Source: an uncultured bacterium
GTDB taxonomy: Bacteria; Planctomycetota; GCA-002687715
Direction: 5' to 3'
NCBI GenBank assembly: GCA_902826835.1
Contig: CADEGH010000021.1
Coordinates: forward strand, 1-64,000
Length of the DNA stretch: 64,000 nucleotides
The notes under the pieces were generated by a model that searched no databases, was not told the DNA's origin, and worked only from the letters and a program-made list of their open reading frames with translations. Of this stretch, positions 1 through 9,298 are shown piece after piece; within the stretch, counting starts at the first letter, position 1; each line of letters starts with the position of its first letter. A program made the translations under genes and the position numbers.

Positions 1-1
1 C

Positions 2-475
2 AACTTGATCTGGATGCCCGGCGGGGCCCAGTCACGCTTGATGGATGCACTGCGCCAGGCCGGGTTCGTGGATCTCATAGCGGCGCGATTTCACGAAGGG
101 GCCGTCGTCGGCGGCACGAGTGCGGGGGCCGCCGTGATGTCGGAAATCATGATCGCTTCCTCCGAGGAGGGTCCGAATGAAACCCGTGTACCCGCCGTCG
201 CCTCGGGAATAGGCCTTTTGCCCTCCGCCATCGTGGACCAGCATTTCACCCAACGCAATCGGCTCCCTCGTCTCCGCCTCGCCTGTGCCCAACACCCGAA
301 CCGTTTCGGCATCGGCATCGACGAGCGCACCGCCCTCTTGGTCTCTCCCGATCGCGCCACCGTCCTCGGTGAGGGCACCATCACCCTTCTTGCCCCATCC
401 GCCGCCTCCAACTCCCTTTCCTCCAACCCCTCCATCTTCCGCCCCGGCGACTCCTTCGATCTGAGTGGGTGGTAA
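2..475 (+). CDS. Cyanophycinase-like serine peptidase (family S51), 3' part
   Basis: C-terminal part of a peptidase S51 protein of the cyanophycinase type; the frame is open to the window edge, so the true start lies outside. Visible family features are a PGGAQSRL segment (the GG(N/D)Q-R region), the nucleophile-elbow motif GGTSAGAAVM with the expected catalytic serine, and the DQHFTQRNR and GIGIDE motifs that follow it in cyanophycinases. Family members cut cyanophycin (multi-L-arginyl-poly-aspartate) or related beta-aspartyl dipeptides. The last 40 or so residues are Ser/Pro-rich and end in a short tail. No cyanophycin synthetase is visible here, so the true substrate is open. Family call is firm; substrate is inference. 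Confidence 0.85.
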   Translation, partial: NLIWMPGGAQSRLMDALRQAGFVDLIAARFHEGAVVGGTSAGAAVMSEIMIASSEEGPNETRVPAVASGIGLLPSAIVDQHFTQRNRLPRLRLACAQHPNRFGIGIDERTALLVSPDRATVLGEGTITLLAPSAASNSLSSNPSIFRPGDSFDLSGW

Positions 476-767
476 ATCGGGTTCTCCTGACGTTTGCCGC
501 CGGCCCCAGAGTGCCTCTACGAGGGTGTTTTCCAATGCCGGGATGCGCAGTGGAGGGTTCGGGAACTGATATTCGTTAGCGAAGGCGGTCGTAGTGACTC
601 GACCTCCGTCCGGTCCGGCAATCACGAGCCCCCCGTTGGATGGGCGATTGCGAAGCTTGATGGGCCGCCGCTATTTCTGATCCGGATTCGACTCGGCTTC
701 CTCGCCAAACCCCGACCGGACGGTCGACCCGCCAGTCAGCCGGAAACTCTATTGCCTTGGATGAGGC

Positions 768-1667
768 TCAGGAGGAAAAGATGGAGCCAAATCCGCCGCG
801 GGCGCTGTAGTGGGGAAGGGAAGTGGGCTGGTCGGGAATGCCGAAGAGGATGATGGCGCCCTCGACTGAATTGGCGAAGCCAGCGAAGATAAACTCGCTC
901 CAATCGACTTTGTGCTTCAAGCGAAAGTGCCTTTCCTCATCGGACTTCGCGGTGTCGAGGACGCGATCAAGGTAGGAGAGCCAGTCGCGCTCGGAAGCCC
1001 TGCGAAGGAGGTAGGGAGTCGTCACGACGACTGAGAGGGAAGAGGTGGGGGTAGGTGGCGGGAAGGTGCGTGCGAGCCAGAGTTCTCCCGCTGTGCCCTC
1101 CCAGCCACTGGACGAAACACAGCGAGTCACCGTCGCAGTGGCAAGGTCTCGCAAGGTCACGGTGCCGTCACGGTGATTCTCTTCGACGCGGTACACGCCC
1201 ATGCGGGACTCCTGCATGGTCTGGGCGAGCGCGAGGAATGACGGCGGGACGTCTAGCGCCCGCCAAACCGCAATCGTGCAGGTGCCGAGCGTTTCCAAAT
1301 CCGCACCCATCGCGGCATCGAACAAGGCCCAATAAGTAAAATGGGACCGGGTCAACGGGCTCAGTGGCGGTCCCTCGGGGAGATAGTCATCCTCGGCCTT
1401 GGCGATCCAATCGGCGAGTTTGCGAACCGCCGGCAGCGCCGCGATCTGTTCGGCCATCACCGCAATCTGGCCCTGCATATAGGCATAGACCGCGAAGGCC
1501 GGATGGAGCTCGGCAAGTTCTTGGTCTGTCGCGACGGTCTTTTGCAGGTCCGCCGCCGACTTGGCCCCGTCCCGGTAGGCCTGGAAGTCAATCACCTTGC
1601 TCTGCTTGATCTGGCGGAGCTTGCGCAGGATGCGGGTAGCAATGGGTCCTTCTGGAGAGGGCGGCAT
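768..1667 (-). CDS. Uncharacterised protein downstream of a radical SAM enzyme
   Basis: A protein of 299 residues that I do not recognise. The ATG at 1667 is preferred over an upstream GTG (1739), because the extra 24 residues are Arg/Pro-rich and would overlap the radical SAM gene. There is no signal peptide or membrane segment. The N-terminal third looks helical; the middle holds a HFTYWALFDAAMGADLETLG stretch and the second half has a DGTVTLRDL segment followed by an SGWEGTAGELWLAR segment and a VVVTTPYLL strand, which look like conserved fold elements. It starts about 50 bases after the stop of the radical SAM gene on the same strand, so the two are probably cotranscribed and may act together. 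No function assigned. Confidence 0.65.
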   Translation of the reverse strand: MPPSPEGPIATRILRKLRQIKQSKVIDFQAYRDGAKSAADLQKTVATDQELAELHPAFAVYAYMQGQIAVMAEQIAALPAVRKLADWIAKAEDDYLPEGPPLSPLTRSHFTYWALFDAAMGADLETLGTCTIAVWRALDVPPSFLALAQTMQESRMGVYRVEENHRDGTVTLRDLATATVTRCVSSSGWEGTAGELWLARTFPPPTPTSSLSVVVTTPYLLRRASERDWLSYLDRVLDTAKSDEERHFRLKHKVDWSEFIFAGFANSVEGAIILFGIPDQPTSLPHYSARGGFGSIFSS

Positions 1668-1716
1668 GCGGAGTTCTAACGCTGTTCTCTTGCGCCACCC
1701 GACTCTCCCTCTCGGG

Positions 1717-3366
1717 TCAGGTAGCCGCCTCGGCCTCACGGATGGGAGATGGTGCCACGGCCGGGGACTTCGCGTCGCGGGTGACCTCTCGTTTCGGGGC
1801 TACTGCCAGCCCTGCGATCTTCTTGTCCAGCCCCGCCGTCACGTGGCGAGAGAATGGTCCGAGGTGCAGATAGAGCGCGCACATGGCGCCGACGTAGCGA
1901 ACCGCCTTCGGATTGCGGCGCAGGCAGTCGAACATGGTCTTCCAGTACTCGCGGCGTGTGCGACGATCGCGAATGCCCAGGCGCCAGATCATGGTCCCGA
2001 GGCCTCGCAGATCCCGGATCCAGTGTTTGGCGGTTTGTCGGAACCGCCGCTTCGAACCGTCGAGCACCCGGCCGACGGCCCGCACCCTGGCGAAGTACGA
2101 GGCGGGTGCGTAGACGGACTCGAGCACCTGCCGATAGTCGCGCAGGGCATCGATGCGGGGGCGGACGGTTTCGAAATTGAGCCCGGCCGTGCATTGGTCG
2201 CTCGCCTCGGCGTCCTGAGCGTGATCGTGGCCCACGTGAAGCCGACCCTCGGCGGTGAGCCGACGGGTGAGCTGCGTGTTCGGCAGTGCATAGAGCAGGC
2301 CCACCATACACACCGGAATCGAGGTGGCGTCGATACACTCGATCATCGCCTCGGCCACGGTGGCACGCTCGGTGTCAAATCCGACGATGAACCCGGCATT
2401 CACGAAGATTCCCGCACGGTAGATCTTCTGGATGCTTTCGGCGAGGACTCGGCGCGTGTTCTGCCGCTTCTGCATGTGCACGAGGGTCTCGGTGTCGGGA
2501 CTCTCGATGCCCACAAAAATCGCGAAGAAGGAGGCGGCCTGCAGCATGTCGAGGAGTTCGGGATCATCCGCGAGGTTGACCGTCGCTTCCGTCGTGAATT
2601 CGAAAGGCCAGCGGTGGGCCTCCTGCCACTTGACCAATTCGGGGAGGAAAGTCTTCAGGGCCTTGCGATTGCCGATGAGGTTGTCGTCGACAAAATCGAC
2701 ATGCCCTCGGTAGCCGGCGGCGTGCAGCGCCTCGATTTCGCGCAGGATCTGCTCGGTGGTCTTCGCCCGCGGGACCCGTCCGTAGAGTTCGATGATGTCG
2801 CAGAATTCACAATTGAACGGGCAGCCGCGGGAGTATTGGACCCCCACGTGGAGATAGTCGTCGAACTTGAGCAGGTCGAAGCGAGGGATGGGGGAGCGGG
2901 TGACATCCGGGAAACCCTTGGCTTCGAACGTCCCGCTCGAAGACCCCGAGCGCCAGGCGGAGACAAATTCCGAGAGGATTTCTTCCGCTTCCCCGAGCAC
3001 GCGGAAGTCGGCGCCGGCATAAATGTGCGGGCTCGAAGTGGCGTCCGGGCCGCCGACCACGACCGGCTTCGAGCGTCGCTTCGCTTCGGCGATGACTTCG
3101 AGAGTTCCCACCTGCTGGGGCAGCATCCCGCCGGTCATGACGAGATCGGCCCACTCCCAGTCCTTCGGGTCCAAGGCCTCGGTGTTCAGGTTGACGAGAC
3201 GGACCGGCCACTCCGAAGGGAGCAGCGCCGCGACCGTGATGAGTCCGAGCGGAGCGGCCGGATACTTGGCTCCGACCGCCTCACAGGTGGCGAGGTAGTT
3301 CCAAAACGAGTTCGGGTTGAAGGCCGGAAACACCATCAAGACATGGCACGGAGTGAGTCTCTCCAA
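1717..3366 (-). CDS. B12-binding radical SAM protein (HpnP-like architecture)
   Basis: A cytosolic enzyme of 549 residues. Residues 1-140 resemble a cobalamin-binding Rossmann domain (VLMVFPAF strand, VVVGGPDAT, ADFRVLGEAEE). Residues 175-390 are a radical SAM core with CX3CX2C at Cys182, Cys186 and Cys189, followed by the FVDDNLIGN and FTTEATVNLADD segments. The C-terminal 150 residues match the DUF4070-type extension found in this subfamily, which includes the hopanoid C-2 methylase HpnP; many members are class B radical SAM methyltransferases. TTG at 3366 is taken as start because the first beta strand begins before the internal ATG at 3336. No hopanoid genes are near, so the substrate is unknown. 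Confidence 0.85.
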   Translation of the reverse strand: MERLTPCHVLMVFPAFNPNSFWNYLATCEAVGAKYPAAPLGLITVAALLPSEWPVRLVNLNTEALDPKDWEWADLVMTGGMLPQQVGTLEVIAEAKRRSKPVVVGGPDATSSPHIYAGADFRVLGEAEEILSEFVSAWRSGSSSGTFEAKGFPDVTRSPIPRFDLLKFDDYLHVGVQYSRGCPFNCEFCDIIELYGRVPRAKTTEQILREIEALHAAGYRGHVDFVDDNLIGNRKALKTFLPELVKWQEAHRWPFEFTTEATVNLADDPELLDMLQAASFFAIFVGIESPDTETLVHMQKRQNTRRVLAESIQKIYRAGIFVNAGFIVGFDTERATVAEAMIECIDATSIPVCMVGLLYALPNTQLTRRLTAEGRLHVGHDHAQDAEASDQCTAGLNFETVRPRIDALRDYRQVLESVYAPASYFARVRAVGRVLDGSKRRFRQTAKHWIRDLRGLGTMIWRLGIRDRRTRREYWKTMFDCLRRNPKAVRYVGAMCALYLHLGPFSRHVTAGLDKKIAGLAVAPKREVTRDAKSPAVAPSPIREAEAAT

Positions 3367-3787
3367 GTGGGCAGCGTCCTTTTCGCTCCATCATTGGACC
3401 CGTGATGGGGCGGGTGCGCAAGGCTTCGGATCTGAGATTTCAAGGAATGCCCGCAATTCGAGTCGGGATTTTGGGTCCGGCGCCGCGTCTTGCCATGGAA
3501 CACCAGGGGTTGAGCCCGACTCACTCCCGAGTCCGGACTCCGGATCGAGTCGTCAACTTCCGGGGTGTCCGGACCCTTCGGTCTTTGCCGGATAGTCAGA
3601 GGCTCCGGAAGGAGAACGCTCCGCACCGATGGCCTACAACCATCCGCTGGCCTGATCGGGGGGAGACCGATGCCGTCCAAGTTCCGTCCGCGGCCGATCG
3701 CGCGAGAATCGGTGCCTGGCCTCCGCGGTGCCCTCTTGAGCGATGCCCCCCGAGGCGTCCGTGGGCCGCGGCGGGGGGGGGGCGGCG
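3367..3787. other. Intergenic stretch of about 420 bases
   Basis: Lies between the end of the choice-of-anchor L gene and the start of the radical SAM gene, both on the minus strand. It should contain the radical SAM promoter. Open frames crossing it have no family features. A G-run of nine or more bases sits at about 3774-3782, close to the stop of the upstream gene. I see no convincing terminator with a T-run, repeat or RNA gene. Confidence 0.5.
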
Positions 3788-5734
3788 TCAGAGAATGATG
3801 TACTCGTAGGGTAGGCTTTCCCCGAGTTCGGGCAGGCCCGTGGCGATCAAGTCGAGGCCATTTCCGGGGAAGATGGTGGAGCTGTTGATGGCTAGCCGGA
3901 ACCGAATTGTGGGTGAGGTCTTGATGGGATCGATTGCATCCACAAAAGGATTCAGGCGAATCACCTGAGTGAAGATGTCGAGTCCGGCAATCCATGGAAC
4001 ATTGGGGACGATGATCTCGGGTTGGTCGCTTTCCGAGATGGGGAAAAAGAACACCGGATCGACATGCAGGAAATCGAGGGGGTCCGTGCCCAGAGGTAGG
4101 GAGAGGCTGTTCGCGCCGATGACCAGCGCCGCGTCCTCCACGAGGACGGAAATGGTGCACTCCGAGGTCTGCCCGACGTGGTCGATCAAGTGGTAATCGA
4201 AGTCCCACTGACCGATCGCGGAGAGGGGCGGAGTCCAGGTCACGGAAATCGAAGCGGGCTGGCCGGTAGCTCCCAGGCCGGGGACCGTTTGAACCGGTGA
4301 GTTCACGGGCACGCTGTTGCCACCGAAGTTCTCGTCGAACTCCACGGAGACACTGTGAATGGTGATTTCGGCCCCGGGCAATCCGCTGTTGGAGACCGCC
4401 GCAAGCGTCCAAGATATTGGGAATCCGATCGTGGTGCGCAGCTCGTTCACCGGCGTGGGGGCGATGCAGGTTGGGCTGGAAACCGAGGTTGGCACAACCT
4501 GGACGACGACTTGACAGGATGAGAGCTGGCCGAGATTGTCTTGAAATCCGTAGGTGAAAATCCACTCACCGACGGCGGAAAGCGGAGGTGTCCAGGTGAC
4601 AATTGAGGAAGCCGGTTGCCCGAAAACCGGTAGCACCGGGGAATGGCTCAGCGGGTTCGGGGTCGAGACGGGCGGTCCAGTGAACGCCGCCGCGAAGGAA
4701 GCGGAAGGGGGTTGAATGGTCACCAAAGCCCCGCTTTGACCGTGGTTGGCCACCGCGCGGACTTCCCAGCTGATCGGTTGCTGCGCGGTCACCGTCAAGG
4801 TCGAAGTCGGGGTGGGGGCGACGCAGGAGGGACCCGATGTCGCAACGAGGCTGGATCCCTGAATGAACACATTCGAGTCGTAAATGTGATCGCCAGCATC
4901 GGCAATCGCGAGCTTGATGTGGTGAGGGCCGGGGCCGGTGATCTGCCCGTGGGCGGTCAAGACGATCGTGAGGCCGTCCATTTCGGTATCGATGACACCA
5001 CCTCCGTCGCTCAAGTCGTTGTTGCGAAATTGGTTCCAGTTGATTCCGCTCGGGGGTGGCCCGTAGGGATTGCCTCCGTTGACGGTGTCGATCTGAACCG
5101 TCGTTTGCAAGTCTTGGAGGAGGGCGATGTTTTGTCCATTCAGAAAGAAGCCGAAGACGTCATTGTAGGCGGTGTTCACCCACTCGTTGTACTCTTCCGA
5201 GCTGAAGACGAAATTGAAGTTGAGGGACCCGGTTTGACCCGCTTGGATCGAGTTGGCAACGAAGTCGAATTCGAGCACCGTGGCGTCATAGACGACATGG
5301 TTCGGAATGAGGGACTGGAGATCGGCGTCACCGCCCAACCCGTTGTCGGTGGAGGTCGAGTCCTGGAGGTTGGGACCGATCACCGAACTCACGTTTCCAC
5401 TGCTCAGGATGATCCCGTTGCCAAACCCGATCACTCCGGGTTGGGTCGTCGTGAAGGTCCCGGCGGAAACCGCGACTCCCGAGTAGCTGACGTTGCTGAT
5501 CGTGACCGAGACTCCGGCAAGGATCGACTGTGCGAGCTGCACAGGGGTCAACCCGGAGTTGAGATCATTCACGACGAGGGAGTTGTCGGTCCCCAGGCGT
5601 GGCACCCAGTTGCTGTTGCTGTCGCCGAGGATGGCCTCGGTCGAGCGCGTGATCTGGGCATGCGCACTGAGCGAAAGCACGAGGACACAGAAGAGCAGAG
5701 TAGGCGGACGGCAGGTCCTTGCTAGGTGTCTCAC
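3788..5734 (-). CDS. Secreted choice-of-anchor L domain protein with Ig-like repeats
   Basis: A protein of 648 residues. A signal peptide at residues 1-26 ends in AHAQ. Residues 50-290 carry the choice-of-anchor L domain, recognised by the FVFSSEEYNEW motif, the NDVFGFFLNG segment and a following DGLTIVL/IKLAIADAGD core. Two consecutive Ig-like modules of about 110 residues follow, each containing an SCxAPTP or TCIAPTP entry and a VTWTPPLSAxGxWxFxY strand, so they are internal duplicates. The last 110 residues form a separate beta-rich tail. Such proteins are exported and often surface-linked; no classical PEP-CTERM or LPXTG sorting signal is visible at the C-terminus (ends YEYIIL). Role unknown, perhaps adhesion or envelope structure. 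Confidence 0.85.
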   Translation of the reverse strand: MRHLARTCRPPTLLFCVLVLSLSAHAQITRSTEAILGDSNSNWVPRLGTDNSLVVNDLNSGLTPVQLAQSILAGVSVTISNVSYSGVAVSAGTFTTTQPGVIGFGNGIILSSGNVSSVIGPNLQDSTSTDNGLGGDADLQSLIPNHVVYDATVLEFDFVANSIQAGQTGSLNFNFVFSSEEYNEWVNTAYNDVFGFFLNGQNIALLQDLQTTVQIDTVNGGNPYGPPPSGINWNQFRNNDLSDGGGVIDTEMDGLTIVLTAHGQITGPGPHHIKLAIADAGDHIYDSNVFIQGSSLVATSGPSCVAPTPTSTLTVTAQQPISWEVRAVANHGQSGALVTIQPPSASFAAAFTGPPVSTPNPLSHSPVLPVFGQPASSIVTWTPPLSAVGEWIFTYGFQDNLGQLSSCQVVVQVVPTSVSSPTCIAPTPVNELRTTIGFPISWTLAAVSNSGLPGAEITIHSVSVEFDENFGGNSVPVNSPVQTVPGLGATGQPASISVTWTPPLSAIGQWDFDYHLIDHVGQTSECTISVLVEDAALVIGANSLSLPLGTDPLDFLHVDPVFFFPISESDQPEIIVPNVPWIAGLDIFTQVIRLNPFVDAIDPIKTSPTIRFRLAINSSTIFPGNGLDLIATGLPELGESLPYEYIIL

Positions 5735-6680
5735 GGGAACTCCAGAGCTGAGGGTTGTGGTTGGGGGGGCTCTGCGTGCCGATCCCTACGCAAGGAGCGC
5801 ACCATGTGGCCTCTGGCTGGCAGGTCGGGCAGTTTCCGCCGAGAAGGACGTGATGGGCCGAATCGTTGGAATTGAAAGCTCGTGTAACTCTTACCGATCG
5901 TCTTGGAAAACTTGCCGTAAGCAGGTCGTCGGATCGTCACTCCCGGAGGTCGGTGAACACCCGGACGGGGAGCGCGGAGGTCTGGGAATAGTCCGAAGGT
6001 TGGGTTTGCTGGCCGACTTCTTGCTCTCGACCCACTTTGGATGGATCAAGGGGTAGTGACGGCGATCGGTGATGCCCGCGAGGCTTCCGATGCCAACGAT
6101 CGTGCTTGGGGTGTGTGGGAGAACGGTCGAGGGCCAGGCTTAGGCAGCCACACCCATCCGGCTGGAGCAACGCTGGTCGCCAACGGCGTGAACCCGATGA
6201 GTGGTTGTTCGATGACGGGCGGGCCACGATGAACCCGGAGCGGCTCTCTTGTAGAGGCCGGAGGTCCTGAGACGTGTTTTTTCGGTACACCGCGATTGCC
6301 AGCGTGATGACGGCTCCCACCTGTGAGGACGGTCTTCCGGTCTTCTGAAGTTTGGAGGACACCGTGGATCGCCCACACGAGGCGGTCGTTCACCTCGCCT
6401 TCATCGTGTGCCACGACGCGGCGACCCGTGCAACGGCTTTCGGTCCGATGTCACGATTCTCACCGCCGTTGGGCCGCCGGCGGCTCCATGGCAGGAGAAA
6501 GAGGTCCTTCGCGCGAAGAAAATCGTCGGGCAGAGCTGTGATGGCGAAACGCTGACGTGTCCCGGGCTTACCCCAGGTGATGGCTCGTGGTGATCGTGGC
6601 CTCTTGAGCCCGCCGCGGCGAGACAGGCGGGAAGGGAGTCGCTACAGTGGTTCGCCGCCGATCGGGTGGTGGATGCCAGC
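5735..6680. other. Long stretch without a recognisable gene (about 0.95 kb)
   Basis: Separates the minus-strand choice-of-anchor L gene from the plus-strand efflux operon, so it should contain two divergent promoters. Both strands carry open frames of 60-140 codons, but their translations are rich in Arg, Pro, Ser and His and show no family motif. I see no tRNA, strong hairpin with T-run, or direct repeats. It may be a decayed gene or a long regulatory region. Confidence 0.5.
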
Positions 6681-7943
6681 ATGATTTCAAAAGTCTCGAC
6701 GACGAGGTCCAAGGCCCCGGTTCGGCACGCCGTCCGGATCGGGGTGACCCTCTGCCTCTTCGTGGCCTGTCGCCGAGTTCCGGTGTCTTTGGCTCCGGAG
6801 CAAACCGCGCCCGCGCCGGTGAACGTGGCCTTGATCCGCGTTTCGGGCAAGACGTGGCCTCGGTTGGTTTCAGGATCCGGCTCCTTGTTTGCATTCGAAG
6901 AGGTCTCGGTGGGGGCGGAGGTTGCCGGGGCGGTGGTGGCGATCGGCCCCGAGGTGGCCGACTCGGCGGAGGTAGGAGCGCTCCTGGCTCGCATCTCCGA
7001 CACGAACTACGCTCTGCAGCGCGACCAACGGGCCCGCGCCTTGGAGGAAAGCCTCGCGCGCCTCGGGCTTTCGAGATTGCCCACCGGCGCGATCGATTAC
7101 GAGAAATTGCCGAGTGTCGAGAGTGCGCGCCTCGAAGCTGAGAATGCGGCGATGCGCTTCGATCGCGGGCGACAGCTCCACGCACGCACTCCGCCGTTGA
7201 TGAGCGATCAGGAAATTGCCGACTTGAAGACGGCGGCAGATGTCGCAGTCAGCAAACTCGCGACCGCGCGTCTCGAAGTGAGCGCGGCGGCGGCCGCGAT
7301 CTTCACGAGGCGCTCGGAACTCGAGGTTGCGGAAGAGCAGGTACGCAAAACCATCCATCGCGCGCCGCCGGTGGGAGGCCCCTGGGTCGTGGCGGACCGC
7401 ATGGTCGCGGTCGGAGACTACGTAGCCCCCGGCAAGGTTTTGTATCGCTTGCTCGATTTGGATCCTCTGAAGCTGAGGGTGCGTATCCCCGAGCGCCGCC
7501 TGGAAGGGGTGTCTCCCGGCTTGAAGGTGACCGTTACGGTGGCGGGACGGGCCAACGCCGTCAACGGCCGAGTTCTGCGCTTGCGCCCGTCCGTCGATGA
7601 GAGCACCCGCACCACGGAGGTCGAGATCGAGGTGCCGAATCCGGGTCTCCAGCTTCGGCCCGGGGGGTTTGCCCTGGCGGAAATCGAAGTGGGGGAGGAC
7701 AAGGACGTGCCCGTGGTGCCGACCAAGTCCCTCGTCGTCTTCGCGGGCATCCACAAAGTCATGATCGCAGACCGAGATCTGGCCGGGGAGAAGCTCGTGA
7801 CCGTGGGCCGGCGGCGCGGCGACGAGGTTGAGATCACGAGCGGGCTCGCAGTCGGAGATTGGATCATCGCGGAGCCAACCCCGGGCCTCGTGCTCGGGAC
7901 TTCGCTGCGACTCACCAAGCCGGCGGCGGAAGGAGCGCGATGA
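6681..7943 (+). CDS. RND efflux periplasmic adaptor (membrane fusion protein)
   Basis: A protein of 420 residues, the HlyD/AcrA-type adaptor that bridges an inner-membrane RND pump and an outer-membrane channel. ATG at 6681 is chosen over GTG at 6666. An export segment (residues 18-31) ends in VACRR, a weak lipobox. A beta-barrel/lipoyl-like half domain (VGAEVAGAVVAIGPEVADSAEVGALL) leads into a helical hairpin at about residues 110-230, then the second lipoyl half (GDYVAPGKVLYRLLD) and the barrel domain (VRIPERRLEGVSPGLKVTVTV). It overlaps the next gene by four bases (ATGA), marking the first gene of a three-gene operon. Substrate is not predictable from sequence. Confidence 0.9.
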   Translation: MISKVSTTRSKAPVRHAVRIGVTLCLFVACRRVPVSLAPEQTAPAPVNVALIRVSGKTWPRLVSGSGSLFAFEEVSVGAEVAGAVVAIGPEVADSAEVGALLARISDTNYALQRDQRARALEESLARLGLSRLPTGAIDYEKLPSVESARLEAENAAMRFDRGRQLHARTPPLMSDQEIADLKTAADVAVSKLATARLEVSAAAAAIFTRRSELEVAEEQVRKTIHRAPPVGGPWVVADRMVAVGDYVAPGKVLYRLLDLDPLKLRVRIPERRLEGVSPGLKVTVTVAGRANAVNGRVLRLRPSVDESTRTTEVEIEVPNPGLQLRPGGFALAEIEVGEDKDVPVVPTKSLVVFAGIHKVMIADRDLAGEKLVTVGRRRGDEVEITSGLAVGDWIIAEPTPGLVLGTSLRLTKPAAEGAR

Positions 7944-9298
7944 CCGGGCGAGGAGTCGCGGCGATGGGCTTGGGTCTCCTGCTCGGGTTCGGGTGTGCGA
8001 TCGACGAGGCGGCGGACATTGCTGCGTACCGCCAGGTGCTCGACGGGGGACTTCCGCGGCCAGCGATTCCTGCGGATGGCCTGGCATTGGAATTTGCGAC
8101 CGCCCTGCGCATTGCCAACGCCCAAGACGAGTTGCTCGCGCAGGCAGGCGAGTCGTATGTGCGCTCCCTCGTGGACCGGGAGCGTCGCGCCGCCGCCTTC
8201 CTGCCCCGCATTGCCTTCGGGCCCACTCTGTTCGCGAGGGAGCGCACCAGGGGGAGCACCGATCCTCGAGGCGCCGATGTGGAACTCGACGCCCGCCTCG
8301 GGGTCTCGCCGGCTGCGGATTCCGCCCGCCACACCGCCGGGAGCCTCTTGGCCGGCGCGGAGCGAGCGCGCCTCCGGGTGGCGCAGGAAGATTTGCTCTT
8401 GGATGTGGCGCGAGCGTGGTTCGTGGTGCGGGCCGCCGAAGCGAGGCATGCCGTCCTCCAGGCTTCGCTCGTCGTGCAAGAAGCGCGGGTCGATGATGCC
8501 CGCGGTCGGGCGGCCGCCGGCTTGAAACGCCCGCTCGACGTGGCCCTCGCCGAGTCTCGGGTCGCGGATGTGCGGGCCCGCATCGTGGACGCGTCGTCCG
8601 AGGCCAAGAATGCTCGTCACCTGCTGAGCTTTCTCCTCGGGTTCGATGTCACGTCCCGTGCTTTCGGGCAGGAACCCGACCTAAGCGTGGGGGACTGCGA
8701 CGAGGCGACCTTGATCGAGCGGGGCCGACGGAATCGACCGGATCTTCGGGAGGCGCAGTGGCGGACGAGCGCGGCGGAGCTCGATGTGGAGGCGGCCTAC
8801 GGCGCTTACTGGCCGAGCGTGGCTCTCGATCTCGGAGTCTTCTTGGCCCGTGACTCCGAGCCGGCAGCGCTGGATTGGACTTCGGCCCTCAGGATCAGTT
8901 TGCCGCTCTTCGAGGCGGGGCTGATCGAGGCGGACGTCAGAGATGCGCTTTCCCGCTTGCGCGAGGCGAGACTGGAGCAGTCCCGGCGCTCTCGTGCCCT
9001 GGTTCAGGAAGTGCGGATCGCCCGAGACACCCTGCACGCCGTGCGCGCCCGGGAGAATGAACTGCAAATGCGCGAACAGGCGGCTCGCTCTGCCTTCGAC
9101 CTCGCGGTTGCCCAGGAGGCGGTGGGCCTCGCCTCGAATCTGGAGCGGCTGACCGCGCAGGACGACCTCTTGGCGGTCGAACTGGAGCTGGCGGAGAGTC
9201 GCATCGAAGTGCGTTTGCGGGCGCTCGAACTCGTGCGCGCCGCGGGAGAGCTGCGCGGCATCGCAGGAATCCCGGAGGAGCAGCCCTCGGATGCGTAG
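7940..9298 (+). CDS. TolC-type outer-membrane efflux channel protein
   Basis: A protein of 452 residues. The ATG overlaps the adaptor stop codon by four bases, which decides the start. The N-terminus MTGRGVAAMGLGLLLGFGC has a plausible lipobox ending at Cys19, as in OprM-type channels. Two long alanine- and arginine-rich helical hairpins follow (about residues 60-230 and 260-440), the repeated architecture of outer-membrane efflux proteins, with typical RVAQEDLLLDVARAW and NRPDLREAQW segments. It would form the trimeric outer-membrane exit duct for the adaptor and pump encoded on either side. Its stop overlaps the RND gene start by eight bases, so the three products are probably made in fixed proportion. 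Confidence 0.9.
   Translation: MTGRGVAAMGLGLLLGFGCAIDEAADIAAYRQVLDGGLPRPAIPADGLALEFATALRIANAQDELLAQAGESYVRSLVDRERRAAAFLPRIAFGPTLFARERTRGSTDPRGADVELDARLGVSPAADSARHTAGSLLAGAERARLRVAQEDLLLDVARAWFVVRAAEARHAVLQASLVVQEARVDDARGRAAAGLKRPLDVALAESRVADVRARIVDASSEAKNARHLLSFLLGFDVTSRAFGQEPDLSVGDCDEATLIERGRRNRPDLREAQWRTSAAELDVEAAYGAYWPSVALDLGVFLARDSEPAALDWTSALRISLPLFEAGLIEADVRDALSRLREARLEQSRRSRALVQEVRIARDTLHAVRARENELQMREQAARSAFDLAVAQEAVGLASNLERLTAQDDLLAVELELAESRIEVRLRALELVRAAGELRGIAGIPEEQPSDA

Noticed and set aside
1597..3405. Open frame of about 600 codons antisense to the radical SAM gene
   Set aside because: A by-product of GC-rich coding sequence; its translation has no family motifs, while the opposite strand encodes clear B12-binding and radical SAM signatures.
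3336..4565. Open frame of about 400 codons on the minus strand overlapping the choice-of-anchor L gene
   Set aside because: Arg/Pro/His-rich, no start or family features; the overlapping frame has a signal peptide and conserved domain.
4643..5725. Plus-strand open frame of 360 codons opposite the choice-of-anchor L gene
   Set aside because: No motif and wrong composition; shadow of the real gene.
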